A DNA stretch of 64,000 nt from Colocasia esculenta (GCA_014218235.1 CM024758.1:103391698-103455697); one strand, 5' to 3'. Positions 11,944 to 22,799 are shown, counted from the stretch's first letter. A program made the numbers and translations. The notes: generated from the letters alone by a model not told the origin.

Positions 11944-12258
11944 AAGTGTCGACACCCCCCACAATGGTGTCGACACAACACCTCAGTATCAAAGCAAAAA
12001 GGTGAAGAAATGCTAGAGTGTGTCGACACTAGTCTAGAAGCAGTCGACACGAGTTGTAGATTCCAGGATTTTGCCTACTCAGGCGACGCACTCTCAGGGC
12101 AGGTCGACACTGTACTCAGCTCCCAGAACAGCATGTTGCAGATTTGGGACAGCAGGTCGACGCAACACCAAGCAGGTCGACACTGGACCTTGTTCCCAGA
12201 ACACCTGTTCTCAGTTTGGGACAGGTGTGTCGACACCACCACCAGGGCAGGTCGACAC
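11944..12258. repeat. Array of nine GTCGAC motifs in U3 of F
   Basis: Nine GTCGAC cores fall in about 315 bp, either as the perfect 10-bp palindrome GTGTCGACAC or as GCAGGTCGACAC. Neighbouring copies are about 25-60 bp apart. The array ends about 115 bp upstream of the TATA box, where U3 enhancers of LTR elements usually sit. Confidence 0.85.
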
Positions 12259-12371
12259 CTACGGAAAGATGCAACTTAGATGGATGTTTGCCACGTGTCA
12301 GCCTAGGGCGATGGGTATCACCTAGAATCGTGTGCCCTTGTACCCAAAGGATATCCTTGGAATCTTTTGAG

Positions 12372-12380
12372 TATAAAAGG
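12372..12380 (+). promoter_or_regulatory. TATA box of F LTR
   Basis: TATAAAAGG after a GC-richer stretch. Transcription would start about 30 bp downstream, defining the R region. Placement relative to the U3 array supports it. Confidence 0.7.
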
Positions 12381-12860
12381 TCCCTATCGGCCCCCCATCA
12401 CATCAGAAGAGACCCAACCAACTCTTAGAGCCTCCAAAAGGTTTCCTGGCAGCTACAAGAGGTCGTCTCCCTCCCATGCTCTCCAAGTGCTTCAGAAGAC
12501 CAATTCTCACCAATCCAAGTGTGAGAATTGGAGTGTGATCCCTGCAGAAACCTCTGAGCATCTCAAGGAAGCAGATCCAGTAAAGCCTTCGTTGTGAAGA
12601 ATTCAAGGAAATCCAACAATTCCAAAGTGCAGAGCATCGGTTTTGGACTTCAAGATTGCAAGCCTCTTCCCATCAAGCTTCTACAAGGGAGTACACTTGA
12701 AGAACGAGTTATTTAATACAATTCATTGTACTTCTGTTCTTCTGAGATATCTTTGAGATTATGCAAGTGCTTCTGCATAGCTCTCATTAGTGCTCTCATT
12801 TCGACTAGATCTGTTGCTAGAAGGTCCTATGTCTTGAGTTGGTGTCTAGCAAGTCTTGTG

Positions 12861-13124
12861 TGAGCATTGTGCTCAAGTTGTGTAGGCATTGTGCTCAGGT
12901 TGTTGTGAGCCGTTTGCTCAGTTTGAGTTGTCTAACTCAAGGTTGTGTTGAGCAGTCTTGCTCAGTTGTTCTAGAGTAGTCTTACTCTAGAAGTTGTGTG
13001 AGTTGTAAGCTCTCAAGTGTTGGAGTTGTCAGGCTCCAGTGGGTGTGTTACCCAGTTGTTTTAGTGAATCCTCACGGGTGTGAGGGGTGGATGTAGGAAT
13101 CACTTGGGTGATTTCCGAACCACC
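12861..13124 (+). repeat. Run of about ten short hairpins in U5 of F
   Basis: Consecutive inverted repeats, read directly: TGAGCA/TGCTCA 12861-12875; TGAGC/GCTCA 12906-12920; TTGAGTT/AACTCAA 12923-12940; TGAGCA/TGCTCA 12949-12964; CTAGAGTA/TACTCTAG 12971-12990. They continue with TGGAG/CTCCA 13021-13038; TGGGT/ACCCA 13040-13054; CCTCAC/GTGAGG 13070-13085. Last comes a compound hairpin, GGAATCAC/GTGATTTCC, clamped by GGTGG (13086) and CCACC (13120). Several loops contain GTCT. The stems differ from one another, so this is not a simple tandem repeat. Confidence 0.8.
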
Positions 13125-13386
13125 TAAAAAATCCTTGTGCATTGTCTAATTGTGGTTTGATCATTTCATCCGTTAGATGCTTGCATAGGATCGGTTAATT
13201 TCACTTATCAACTTGTTTCACATCTTTTTACCAACTCACTCAAATCCTCTCAGATCTTGGTTTTCACTGATAAAATTGCCTTTGATTCAAAAGTATTTTT
13301 AAAACTGTTTAGCTTCCGCAAAAAGTGGCTTAGATCTATTCATCCCCCCCTTCTAGATCTTTTCCACCCTTCACTTCGATCCTTCA

Positions 13387-14252
13387 TTATACTGAACACA
13401 TTTAAACTGAGTTGCAAAACACTTTAGGCACATGAGTAGCATTAGTGTTTAACATGTGCATGTTTTAAAGCTTTACCTTTAATACATGTTACGAATAATC
13501 TTTCTACACTTATGATCATGCCTATTCTAATCAATGTAAATCTGTTCCTGAAATTTTCAAAAAGAAATTGAACAAAAAATAGAGAGATACAGACAGAGTA
13601 ATGAAAACTTCATTCTATCACTGAGTAACTGGTTTTGTTTTCACCTAAACAATAATCTTGGCTCACGTCAAAAGGTGAAAATATATATCTTTCAACTCTA
13701 TATAAGATAATGAAGTTACACCACTAGTAATTATGAATCTTGCTTGTGTAAAATGTGACCTCTTACACTAAAAAGTGAGATTTGACCAGTTTATTCTTGT
13801 ATCTCTCTATAAAAATGAAAGAAAACTTCAAGTATAAAGAAGACAAACTAAACATTGACCCAGATGAAGTTCATGAAAAATGATTTAGCGTTATTACTCT
13901 AAATTTTGTTAAATGTTTAGCTTCTACACTCATGTGATAAACAATTTTGTCAACTCACATAGGTCACTTTCAATCACATTTGCTTCATCTTTGTAACTGT
14001 ATTCAAATTATTAATCCTTGACATATGTGTAATTGAATGTTTCTTTGTTATTAGCTTTGTTGCATAATTCCAACACACATTAATCTTTCTCTCAATTTAA
14101 TATCTAATATCTCATAGATTCTGCCATTTTCTGATACATCCATCTCCCAATTTCACTCCTGCATTTATGTCCTCACACTTTGATCTCCCCCATTGATGTC
14201 CTTGGAATCACATGTGTGTTCTCTCATTTTCCTCTTACTCCATCGGTACCAT
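13387..14252. other. Unassigned sequence, probably internal to copia element H
   Basis: AT-rich, with no long frame or domain. It lies between the end of F and the start of B. Removing B joins 14252 to 54812, which runs into a polypurine tract and LTR of element H, so this stretch is best read as the noncoding 3' internal part of H. The last five bases, ACCAT (14248-14252), are the left copy of the target duplication of B. Confidence 0.5.
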
Positions 14253-14506
14253 TATTGTGTAATTATCTTTTACAAATGCTTGATTAATGTTTTTTTTTAA
14301 TTATGAAAAAATATTTTAGTTAAAAAATTATTTAATTATATAACCCTTTATTTTGTATGAAAATTAAGTGTTAGCAAAGGCATATGTGTACTATACTGTA
14401 TAAACATCTATGGTCAATTGGTGTTGACACACTAAGTCTAAGTGTCGACACCCTATCATCTACCATTAAGAAAATTTTCTACGTACACATTTAAACTGAC
14501 TCTGAC

Positions 14507-15412
14507 TTCCGAAAAGTCGAAGTGTGATACTGATTGAGGAACAAACTGTTCCACTCCGACTCTTGAAAAGTCGAAGTATGATATCGATTCATGACAAACA
14601 TGTACTACTCTGACTCCCAAGAAGTCGAAGTGAGATACCGATTTATAAAGAATATCACAAGTCGAGTCTCACTGCGACTCTCACGAAGTCGAAGTTAGGT
14701 ACTGATTAACATATAAGGACCATCAATCAATGTCTCACTGCGACTCTCAAGAAGTCGAAGTTTGGTACCAGCTGTCATATGAAGACCATCAATCGATGTC
14801 CTCACTCCGACTTCTTTACAGTCGAAGTCTACAGTGGAAGTTTATCTATCGATTGCCCTTTGTATTGTATCGATTGTTGACCATTTCTGTATCAATTTTT
14901 GTTTCAATTGTGTCCATTTTTGTATCGATTGTTGATCTACTCCGACTTCTTCACAGTCAAAGTATTATATCGATTGCCTTCGAACTATCGATTGTTGATC
15001 ATTTTTGTATCGATTGTTTACCATTTCTGTATCGATTGTTGATCTTACTCTAACTTCTTCACAGTCGAAGTATTATATAATTGTCTTTGAAACATTATTG
15101 TTGATCATTTCTTTATCGATTGATTGTATCGATTGTTGATATAACTCTGACTTCTATACAATCAAAGTCTATAGTCAAAGTTTCATACTGATTGCCTTAT
15201 AACATCGATTGCTTCACTTAAACATTGATTGTCTGAACCTCGATTGCTTTAGAACATCAATTGTCTTAAACATCAATTGCTCTTACACAGACATCAATTA
15301 TTATTATGAATATTGATTGTCTTTTTCTGAACATGGATTGCTTATATGATTCACATTGATTGTTAGTTTATATTGATGCTGACCTATTCCGACTCTTGGA
15401 GAATCGAAGTTA
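14507..15412. repeat. U3 array of CGACT-N7-AGTCG hairpins and ATCGATTG motifs
   Basis: Units of the form ACTCCGACT, 7 variable bases, AGTCGAAGT recur about ten times. Clear ones lie at about 14557, 14668, 14739 and 14806, and degenerate ones at about 14505, 14615, 14943, 15147 and 15390. The stem is conserved and the loop length stays near 7. Between them are copies of ATCGATTG and TGTTGATC. The 3' LTR of B has a parallel but diverged set (about 52525-53370). Confidence 0.75.
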
Positions 15413-16093
15413 GGTTTCGACTTATGTTATTCAACTGTGCTTAATTTCTTAATGACTATTGTTATATTTGTAAAACAACTAATGTGTCATTATTATTGCA
15501 ATTAATGTTTAATCATTTAATGAACATCAGATTAGCACATGGTCTATACTGTGATATCCTCTTTGTTATTTGTACGATAATTATCCAATGTGCATTGTAC
15601 TTCTCTATTCTTTTTGTCTAATATTTCTGAAGACTAATTTCATAGTTTATCTTTTCAAGATAGCTATGTGTCTTACAAGACATGTGTTAGCATCCTTCAG
15701 AATGTCCAGTTTCTAGATTTTAAGGAAAAGCTCTTTTGCAGATATACTACGGGCAAAGCAGGTGTCCATTCCTCTCTGAATGCTCACCTAACTTTGTACT
15801 GTTTAAAGGACAGACTATCTGTCTGGAACTGATAGTTATCTCTTCCAAATGACTTGTCCCTTACCTTCTTTTATATTTTATCTCTCACAAGTCTAACCTC
15901 GAGAAAGAGAAAAGACATGGTATGGTGTGGGCAGATATCTGAATAGAACCATGTTAGCTACCAATATAGCCTGAAACCGTTAAGACTCAAGACTCAAAGT
16001 CTGATGATCTGATATGGACATCTCAAGAAGTCTCAAGACACAACGTTAAAATTCAAATGACTACTTTCAAATGGGAAGCTGAAGACTGAAGTT

Positions 16094-16100
16094 TATAAAG
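16094..16100 (+). promoter_or_regulatory. TATA box of B 5' LTR
   Basis: TATAAAG in the context GTTTATAAAGAAGC. The 3' LTR has TATATAAG at the equivalent place (54076). This predicts that R starts near 16125. Confidence 0.55.
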
Positions 16101-16797
16101 AAGCTGAAGTTTGAAAGTCACAAGAAAACTAATGCATGAAGTGTAAGCGTTAGAGATAGAAAACAAGGAGAAGTCTTCTCACTCACAAAAGAAAGAAAAT
16201 AGCACACAAGATCTGAAGAGATCCTTCTATTCAAGCTACAACTTTCTGTTCTCTTGCATTCGAAGCTTTTGGGTGTGGTTCACTTGTTTGTAATTCTTCT
16301 CAGTCCCACCCTCAATAAGAAAGAGTTAGAAGTCACTCTTATTTGTACAACTCTTGCTGATTTTTTGTGTTTGCTCATCCATCTAAGTAGACACATTGTG
16401 TCATTTCAATATAGAACCAGCAGGGGTTTGTTCCCTGTAGTACCCCGTTGTGAAGGGAAGACCTACTGTTGTAGGTGGTTGTAATACCCCTCTGTGAAGA
16501 GAAGACTTGTGTGGGTGCAAGTGGGTTGTAATACCTCTGTGGTGAGAGAAGCCAAGTGTTCTTGACAGATAGTGAAAATTCGAAGGGGTGCTTGGGGACT
16601 GTACATAGGACTCCTGTTTGATAGGAGGTCCGAATCAGGATAAGTCCTTTGTGCACTTGTGTGACTGTTTTTGCCAATTTTCACTTGTTTCACACACACC
16701 ACACTAAGTACTAACGATACTATCTAGTGTTATCTATTTTCAGATATTACCCCCCCCCCCCCCCTAGAACATCTAAGCTCCATCTAGATCGAATAAG

Positions 16798-16809
16798 TGG
16801 TATCAAAGC
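16798..16809 (+). other. Primer binding site of B
   Basis: TGGTATCAAAGC, two bases after the LTR end. It is complementary to the 3' end of plant initiator-Met tRNA with one change from the common TGGTATCAGAGC. Confidence 0.85.
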
Positions 16810-16846
16810 TAGGTCTTCTCAGAAGAATCGAAAAATTTAAGAAGAG

Positions 16847-17122
16847 ATGGCAGCTGAAGCTCACAACTATGAAGGACAGTCCGTTACAGGACCACCATTC
16901 TTTGATGGTGAAGATTACCAGTACTGGATGATGAGAATGAAATGCTTCATTTGAGGCACAAATTTTGATCTATGACAAGTAATAGAGTAAGGTGATTACA
17001 CTTTACTTACTGATGGTACTTCTGCTTTATCTATTGCTGATAAAAGAAACATGTCCCTAAATTATAAGGTTAAAAATTATTTATGTTATGCATTATCTAA
17101 AGTGAATTTAATTGGTTATTCG
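16847..17122 (+). pseudogene. Copia gag N-terminal part of B (left of gypsy A)
   Basis: ATG at 16847 begins a typical SIRE gag: Pro-Pro-Phe-Phe-Asp-Gly-Glu-Asp-Tyr-X-Tyr-Trp, the start of the UBN2-type capsid domain. In-frame stops at 16952 and 16973 stand where the related gag of element C has Arg (CGA) and Trp (TGG). They are thus C-to-T or G-to-A transitions. The frame is cut by gypsy A at 17122 and continues at 26166; ATTCG (17118-17122) is the left target copy. Confidence 0.85.
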
Positions 17123-19220
17123 TGTGATGGTCCTCCTCGTTCAAACCCATTAACCTAATAATGAGCCTGATCCGACTCCGTCTCCCGCGAACGAGCCGTA
17201 GCCTCGCAAGGGATATCAATCACATGAGTCCGTAGAAATATAAAAGGAAACAGCTAAAAAATATATAAGATTCCATATCTTACAAATATTTACATGAAAT
17301 ATACATAGCCAGTTCTCAACTACAATCAAATACAGAGTACAGTAACCTGGGGCATACCCCAAGAGACAAAAAGTAAAGATCACACTACTGGTGGTAAGGG
17401 CCCAACTCCGCTACGACGTGACTCCGAACTAGAAGAAGGACGAGAAGCCTCCTGCTCTCCCACACCTGGAAGAAGTAGGGGTGAGCCTCACGAGTCAAAG
17501 GCTCAGTAGAGAAACTTCCCCAAAAGCCGAACAAAACCAAACTCACAACGTAACTGAAGTAGGAAGCTATGCTAGCAATTTATAGAACTAACTACACAAG
17601 ATATTAAAGCTGTAAATACTACTTACCACATGACATTAATAGAAATCAACCATTAATAAATAAACGGAAAACCTCACCAAGTGTACGTGCTAAAGTAGAA
17701 AAGCCACACTCGGGCCACAAAGACTGGTTCGTGACACCAACAACTAACCCGAACAAACCACACAGGACTACCACTCAGCACTCACAGCCACGGACGAAAG
17801 GTCCAGCTGCCGCTCCACCACAACAAACCAAAGAACTGTGGAGACCAACCAACACCACTCTTGCGGACCACACTGCCACAGGCCCATGCCTAGCACCTTT
17901 AGGGACTCCGGCCCGAGCTCCCTAAAGTGAGGCACTGGTAAACAGGACTAACTGGGGCCCAGTGCGTCTACTGGTGTCCGTAACACCCAACCACGAGCGC
18001 GCTACAAGCGAGAAAACACAAACTCTCACAAGTCGTTGTCCCTCTTCCGTCTTTCCCTCAGCCGGACGAACAACTCTACACAAGAGTGTGGGTGTCCAGA
18101 AAGACGACACAGACCTCAACGATACACAAGTATCGGGACAAGCCCCGAGCACTAACGTGCCTGGCTCACATAAAACCTGGGGCTCCCAACTGAAGAGGTA
18201 TCCACGGCAGGTGTACAACACTCGCCACGCACACACAAACCACATGAACACCACACACAAACCACGTGAACAACATGTTCCTCAAACTATACAAGTGCCA
18301 ATGCCCGCTTACCAATGCCGTGCACTTCAATAACAATAATCCGATAATCACGTAGCCATTCTTAACCCATTGCCATCAGGGAATAAGAACGCAACAGGTC
18401 CACTCTCGCCTTCAGAATGTGACGCCACAATATGACGTGTTCTGATGAAGAACGCGACGGGTCGGGCTGTCGCGATCTGATGGCGACAGTCAGGTCCATC
18501 GCCTTCACAGACATTGACCTAAGTCCAGGGTTCCATCTGTGGAATCCCCACACAAACCATGCTAACTACCATGAAACATAAATATACACGCTCTAAGCAC
18601 TACATTAGCATGGTATCTACTATCTATAGCTTGTAAACAAGCTAAACATGCAATCTACGTTGAGAAACGTGGTAGAATCTCCCTACCTTCGTGAAGAACG
18701 CAAAGAACGACGATATCCCGGTGTTTCCCTCGCTCCGTACCATGTCCTCGCGGCGAGACCACGCCGAAAACGACTCCAAACGTCGGATCACCCAAAATCC
18801 TCCGTAAAAACTCCTTCCTGGCTGATCAAAGTATTCTGAGTTCTGTTCGGCCGACCTTAGTTAAAGCCCCTCAGATTTGAGAACGTAGCGTACCCTACTG
18901 TCACAAAAAGAACGCGACGTGGGTGGGCATCGCCTTCTCACTACTGACGCCAGCGGGCCGGCTAGCGCGCACCTTACGGCAAACATGCAGACGAAGAGCT
19001 TGAAATGATGGTAACAAAACGCGACATCTAGGACCGTCACGTTAAGAACGCGATGTCCAGCCTTGTCGCGTTCACAAACTGTCAACTGATGGGTGCTTTG
19101 GGCCCAACCGGTTGGCCCACAAAGCCCCACAACCTGCGTAAACACTTGAAACTCAAGCCACACGCCACACACTAGCCTCCACAACTATTAAGCCACGATC
19201 CGAACGATCAATACGCTACA
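17123..19220 (-). repeat. 3' LTR of gypsy A
   Basis: Left edge TGTGATGG, right edge ACGCTACA. On the minus strand it starts TGTAGCG and ends in CA. It aligns with 24075-26160 throughout. It has GC-rich arrays of GAACGCGAC/GTCGCGTTC around 18420-18500 and 18890-19080. Short frames within it are LTR sequence, not genes. Confidence 0.9.
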
Positions 19221-19263
19221 TTACTACACCTAAAAGAAATTTCATCCTCGAAATTTAGAAAGG
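19221..19263 (-). other. Polypurine-type end region of gypsy A
   Basis: Between the coding end and the 3' LTR the minus strand reads AATTTCGAGGATGAAATTTC and then a purine-rich stretch up to TGTAGCG. The GAGGATGAAATT box is the usual landmark just upstream of the 3' LTR in Tekay-type chromoviruses. Confidence 0.65.
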
Positions 19264-19329
19264 AAGCTCGACACAAAAAGTTTAATTAAACAAGCATGGT
19301 ACTATCAGCTAAAGAATTAAAGGCTTACT

Positions 19330-20400
19330 TAAACAAGTATGGATATGCTTTTATCATTTCTTCAGCCAATTCCCATGTGTCTTCTCCACCTTTCCTGTTT
19401 TCCCATCTGACCTTTACTAACACAATTTCTTTGTTTCTCAACTTCTGGGTTCTGCTTCCAGTAATCTGTACCGGATTCTCTGGCATTGACATGTCCTGGC
19501 TTTAAATCATCTCTCTGGTAACTGACCACCTGAGAAGGATCTAGGATATATTTTCTGATCATTGAAACATGAAACACATCATGTGCATCTGTGTAGTCTA
19601 CTGGGAGATCCATATATATTTGGTTTCACCAATTCTTTCTAATATCTGAATGAACCAACATATTTGGGACTCAATTACCTTTCTTGCTGAACCTAAGTAC
19701 ACCTTTAGTAGAAGAACCTTCAAAAATACATAATCACCAACTTCAAATTGTAGTCGCCTGCGTCTGGTGTCTGTATAACTCTTCTGAGGACTCTGCACTG
19801 TTTGAAGCTTTTCCTTGATAACTTTAACCATATCTGAACATTGCTGAATTAATTCTAGACCCATAACCTGTCTCTCACCTACTTCATGCCAATTTAATGG
19901 TGTCCTCTTTAGTCTTCCATATAAAGCTTCATAAGGTGCCATTCTGATGCTCGCATGATGACTGTTATTATATGCAAACTCTACCATGCCCAAGTGGTGC
20001 TCCTATGTACCTCCCCATACTAGACAGCAAGCTCTTAACATATATTCTCTAGTCTGAATGGTTCTTTCTATCTGCCCATCTATTTGAGGATGATAAGCTG
20101 AATTGTACCTCAATTCTGTGCCAATTACTCTCTGCAAACTCCTCCAAAAACTTAAGGTGAACCTGGGATCTCTATCTGAGACAATTGTTATTAGAATTCC
20201 ATCCAATGGTACATTCTGTCAACATATAATCTAGCTAATCTATCCGCAGTCCATGACATACTTACTGTCAATAACCTGCATACCTTGGTCAATCTGTCCA
20301 CAAAGACCCAAATACCATTATGACCTATTGCTGTTCTGGGCAAGCCAACTACAAATCCATGGCTATATCATCCCATTTCCACTGTGGAATGGGCAATGGC
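19330..20400 (-). pseudogene. Gypsy A integrase core and chromodomain-like tail
   Basis: On the minus strand the DDE core is represented by Val-Ser-Asp-Arg-Asp-Pro-Arg-Phe at about 20175. Then Tyr-His-Pro-Gln-X-Asp-Gly-Gln-X-Glu follows at about 20100, and the usual substrate-contact segment around 19990-19900. The tail has Asp-Val-Phe-His-Val-Ser-Met (about 19580) and a degenerate chromodomain-like end, Trp-Glu-X-X-X-X-Met-X-X-X-Tyr-Pro type, near 19340. In related elements the chromodomain directs insertion to heterochromatin. Stops and shifts break it into at least three pieces. Confidence 0.75.
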
Positions 20401-20419
20401 TGTAGCAATCCTCCCGGCC

Positions 20420-21424
20420 TCTAATGCTCTACCTTGACTTGTTGACATACCAGACATCTTGCTATAAATTCTGCAATTTCTTTCTTCATGTTCGGCCACA
20501 AAAAATGCTTCTTCAAGTCTTGGTACATCTTGGTACTGCCTGGATGAATAGTGTATCTTGACCTGTGAGCTTCCTCTAATACTTTCTGCTTAACTTCAAC
20601 ATCAGATGGAACATATAATCTACCTTTAAGTCTGACCACGCTGTCATCATCTAATGTGACCTCTTCCATTCTGACTATGTCCATCAGATTCTCATCTACT
20701 CTCTGCGCTTCCACTATCTGCCAATATAAAGAAGGTTCCATTGCACTGGTTGCTAACACTGCTCGTTGCTGATTGCTTGACATAAATAATGAATTTTCTG
20801 CCACATTTTCATATAATTTCCATTCTCTGATCATAATGTGACTCATAACTACTTTTCTGCTCAGTGCATCTGCTACCACATTAGATTTACCTAGGTGATA
20901 TGCTACACTGAAATCATAATCTGTCATGTACTCCATCCACCTATGCTGCCTCAAATTAAGTCTTTCTACGAGAAGATATACTTTAGGCTCTTATGATCTG
21001 TGAAAATGTCAAATCTCTCCCCATATAGATAACGCCTCCAAAACTTTAGTGCAAAAACCACTGTTGCTAGTTCTAAATCATGAGTAGGATAATTCTCTTC
21101 ATGCTTCTTCAGTTGTCTTGATGCATATGCCAATACTTTACTATTTTGCATTAACACTGCTCCCAATCCTCTTCTGGATGCATCTGTATACAGTACAAAT
21201 CCTCCACTACCTGATGGTATCTTCAATATGGGTGTTGTGGTAAGCCTTTTCTCCAACTCTGCAAAATTGTGCTTACAGTCCGAAGACCATACAAATGGCA
21301 CTCCTTTCCTAGTCAATCTTGTCATAGGTGCTGCTATCTTTGAAAAGTCCTGGATGAACCGTCTGTAGTAACCTACCAGACCCAGAAAACTTCTAATTTT
21401 TGACACGTTATTAGTTCTTCCCAT
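20420..21424 (-). pseudogene. Gypsy A RNase H and integrase zinc-binding domain
   Basis: Two open pieces (21424-20966 and 20954-20421). The first has the RNase H landmarks Tyr-Thr-Asp-Ala-Ser, Asp-Leu-Glu-Leu-Ala and Phe-Thr-Asp-His-Lys-Ser-Leu. These carry the acidic residues that degrade the RNA strand during cDNA synthesis. The second contains Asp-Ala-Leu-Ser-Arg-Lys and the HHCC zinc-binding segment His-Pro-Gly-Ser-Thr-Lys-Met-Tyr, ending Cys-Leu-Val-Cys-Gln-Gln. A stop or shift near 20960 separates them. Confidence 0.85.
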
Positions 21425-21437
21425 TTCATTACTGCTT

Positions 21438-22645
21438 CTACCTTTGCTGGATCAACTGCCACACCCTAACCTGAAATACATGACCCAGAAATTGAATTTC
21501 CTTCAACCAAAATTCACATTTACTAAATTTACCATACAACTGATGATCTTGCAAAGTCTGCAATATGATCCTCAGATGTGCTACATACTCCTCTTCTGAC
21601 GCTGAGTACACCAATATGTCATCAATGAAAACCACAATAAACTGGTCCAGATAAGGATGAAATATCCTATTCATCAAATTCATAAAGTTGCTGGTGCATT
21701 GGTTAGCCCAAACGGCATAACCACAAACTCATAATGTCCATATCTGGTCCTGAAAGCTGTTTTATCAATATCCTCTTCCTTAATCCTTAGCTGATGATAA
21801 CTGGATCTCAAATCAATCTTAGAAAAGACCTTGGTTGAGTGTAACTGGTCAAATAAATCATCAATTCTATGAAGCAGATACTTATTCTTGATTGTAACCT
21901 TATTTCAGCTGCCTGTAATCAATACACATTCTCAAGCTACCATCCTTCTTTCTGACAAACAATACTGGTGCTCCCCATGGCCAATGACTGGGCCTGATAA
22001 ATCCTTTCTCTAATAATTCTTGCAATTGCTTCTTCAATTCCTTCAACTCTGCTGGTGCCATTCTATAAGGTGCCTTTGAAATGGGCATACTGCCTGCTAC
22101 AACTCAACTGTAAAATCCACCTCCCTGTGTGGAGCTAATCTGGCAATTTCTCTGGAAATACATTGCAAATTCTCTTACCACAGGTACCATCTCTACAAGC
22201 TTATCTCACCCAACTAAACTAATTGAAGTAAGATATGCTACACACCCCACATTTATCAACTTTCTAGCTCTAAGTGCAGAAATAATAAACTTGGGAGTGT
22301 AAAAGGGCATACCTTAGAACTCAAACACTGCTCCTCCGGGCCTACAAAATCTACTCTCTTCTTCCTACAATCCACCAATGCATCGTAGGCTTCCAACCAA
22401 TCCATCCCCAAAATCATATCATAATCTTTCAATGAAAGTGCATACAATCTTGCTGGCATCTAATTCCCCTGAATTACTATCTGAACCTCATCTAAATAAC
22501 AAGAAGTGAGCATGAAACCACCAGAGGGAACTTCTACAATCAACTCACACTACTTTCTTCTAAGGGGTGTACCATGCTATCCAAGAAATCTTCAGAAATA
22601 AAGAAATGCGAAGCACCTGGATCAATCAACACTCTAGCAGAAAAG
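21438..22645 (-). pseudogene. Gypsy A protease and reverse transcriptase
   Basis: Retropepsin signature Leu-Ile-Asp-Pro-Gly-Ala-Ser-His is encoded near 22625; Asp-Pro-Gly in place of Asp-Ser-Gly is common in plant gypsy elements. Then come Leu-Gly-Met-Asp-Trp-Leu (about 22405) and the RT. RT landmarks are Phe-Val-Arg-Lys-Lys-Asp-Gly-Ser and Cys-Ile-Asp-Tyr-Arg near 21950-21910, and the catalytic Phe-Ile-Asp-Asp-Ile-Leu-Val-Tyr-Ser at about 21625. The reading frame is lost between 21900 and 21690. Confidence 0.85.
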
Positions 22646-22799
22646 TCAAAAAGAGGTAGTATACCTTCAATTAGATTGGATGCCTCCGCCTGAGCGCTGG
22701 TGACTGCCATAACTCGTCCCCGTCCTCCTCTCTGGATGGATGCACCTCTGCCTCGCTCTGCTGGCTGCTGGAATGGCTGCTGCTGCTGCTGTGCTCCTC

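Larger units (their letters stand above)
2883..13386 (+). mobile_element. Ty1/copia element F, SIRE-like, 5' truncated
   Basis: The order of parts on the plus strand is gag zinc knuckle, protease, integrase, reverse transcriptase, RNase H, a long spacer, a 3' env-like ORF, a polypurine tract and a 3' LTR. PR-IN-RT-RH is the Ty1/copia order, and an extra ORF between pol and the 3' LTR is characteristic of the SIRE/Maximus lineage. Frames are broken by many stops and frameshifts, so it is not autonomous. The 5' LTR is not in the window. The spacer 11336-11703 after the env-like ORF holds only AT-rich sequence with small direct repeats. F is followed by probable H sequence, so it may itself be an insertion in H, but its duplication cannot be checked. 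Confidence 0.8.
11717..13386 (+). repeat. 3' LTR of copia element F
   Basis: It starts TGTTGGGTTGAG after the polypurine tract and ends CGATCCTTCA at 13386. The end matches the GATCCAACA type of end seen in the other SIRE-like LTRs here. Length is 1670 bp. U3 holds the palindrome array 11944-12258, a TATA box is at 12372, and the R/U5 part holds a run of small hairpins at 12861-13124. The right edge is placed by analogy and could be off by a few bases. TTATA (13387-13391) would be the target duplication. Confidence 0.75.
14253..16795 (+). repeat. 5' LTR of copia element B
   Basis: Begins TATTGTGTAATT and ends GATCGAATA, followed by AG and the primer site. The 3' copy begins TATTGTGC and ends GATCCAACA. 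U3 holds one pair of GTGTCGACAC-like motifs (14424-14455), a hairpin array (about 14507-15412) and many ATCGATTG motifs (14820-15370). A TATA box is at 16094. U5 has direct repeats around TACCCCTCTGTGAAGGGAAG (16437-16550) and ends in a run of 16 C (near 16750), which is prone to sequencing error. Confidence 0.85.
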
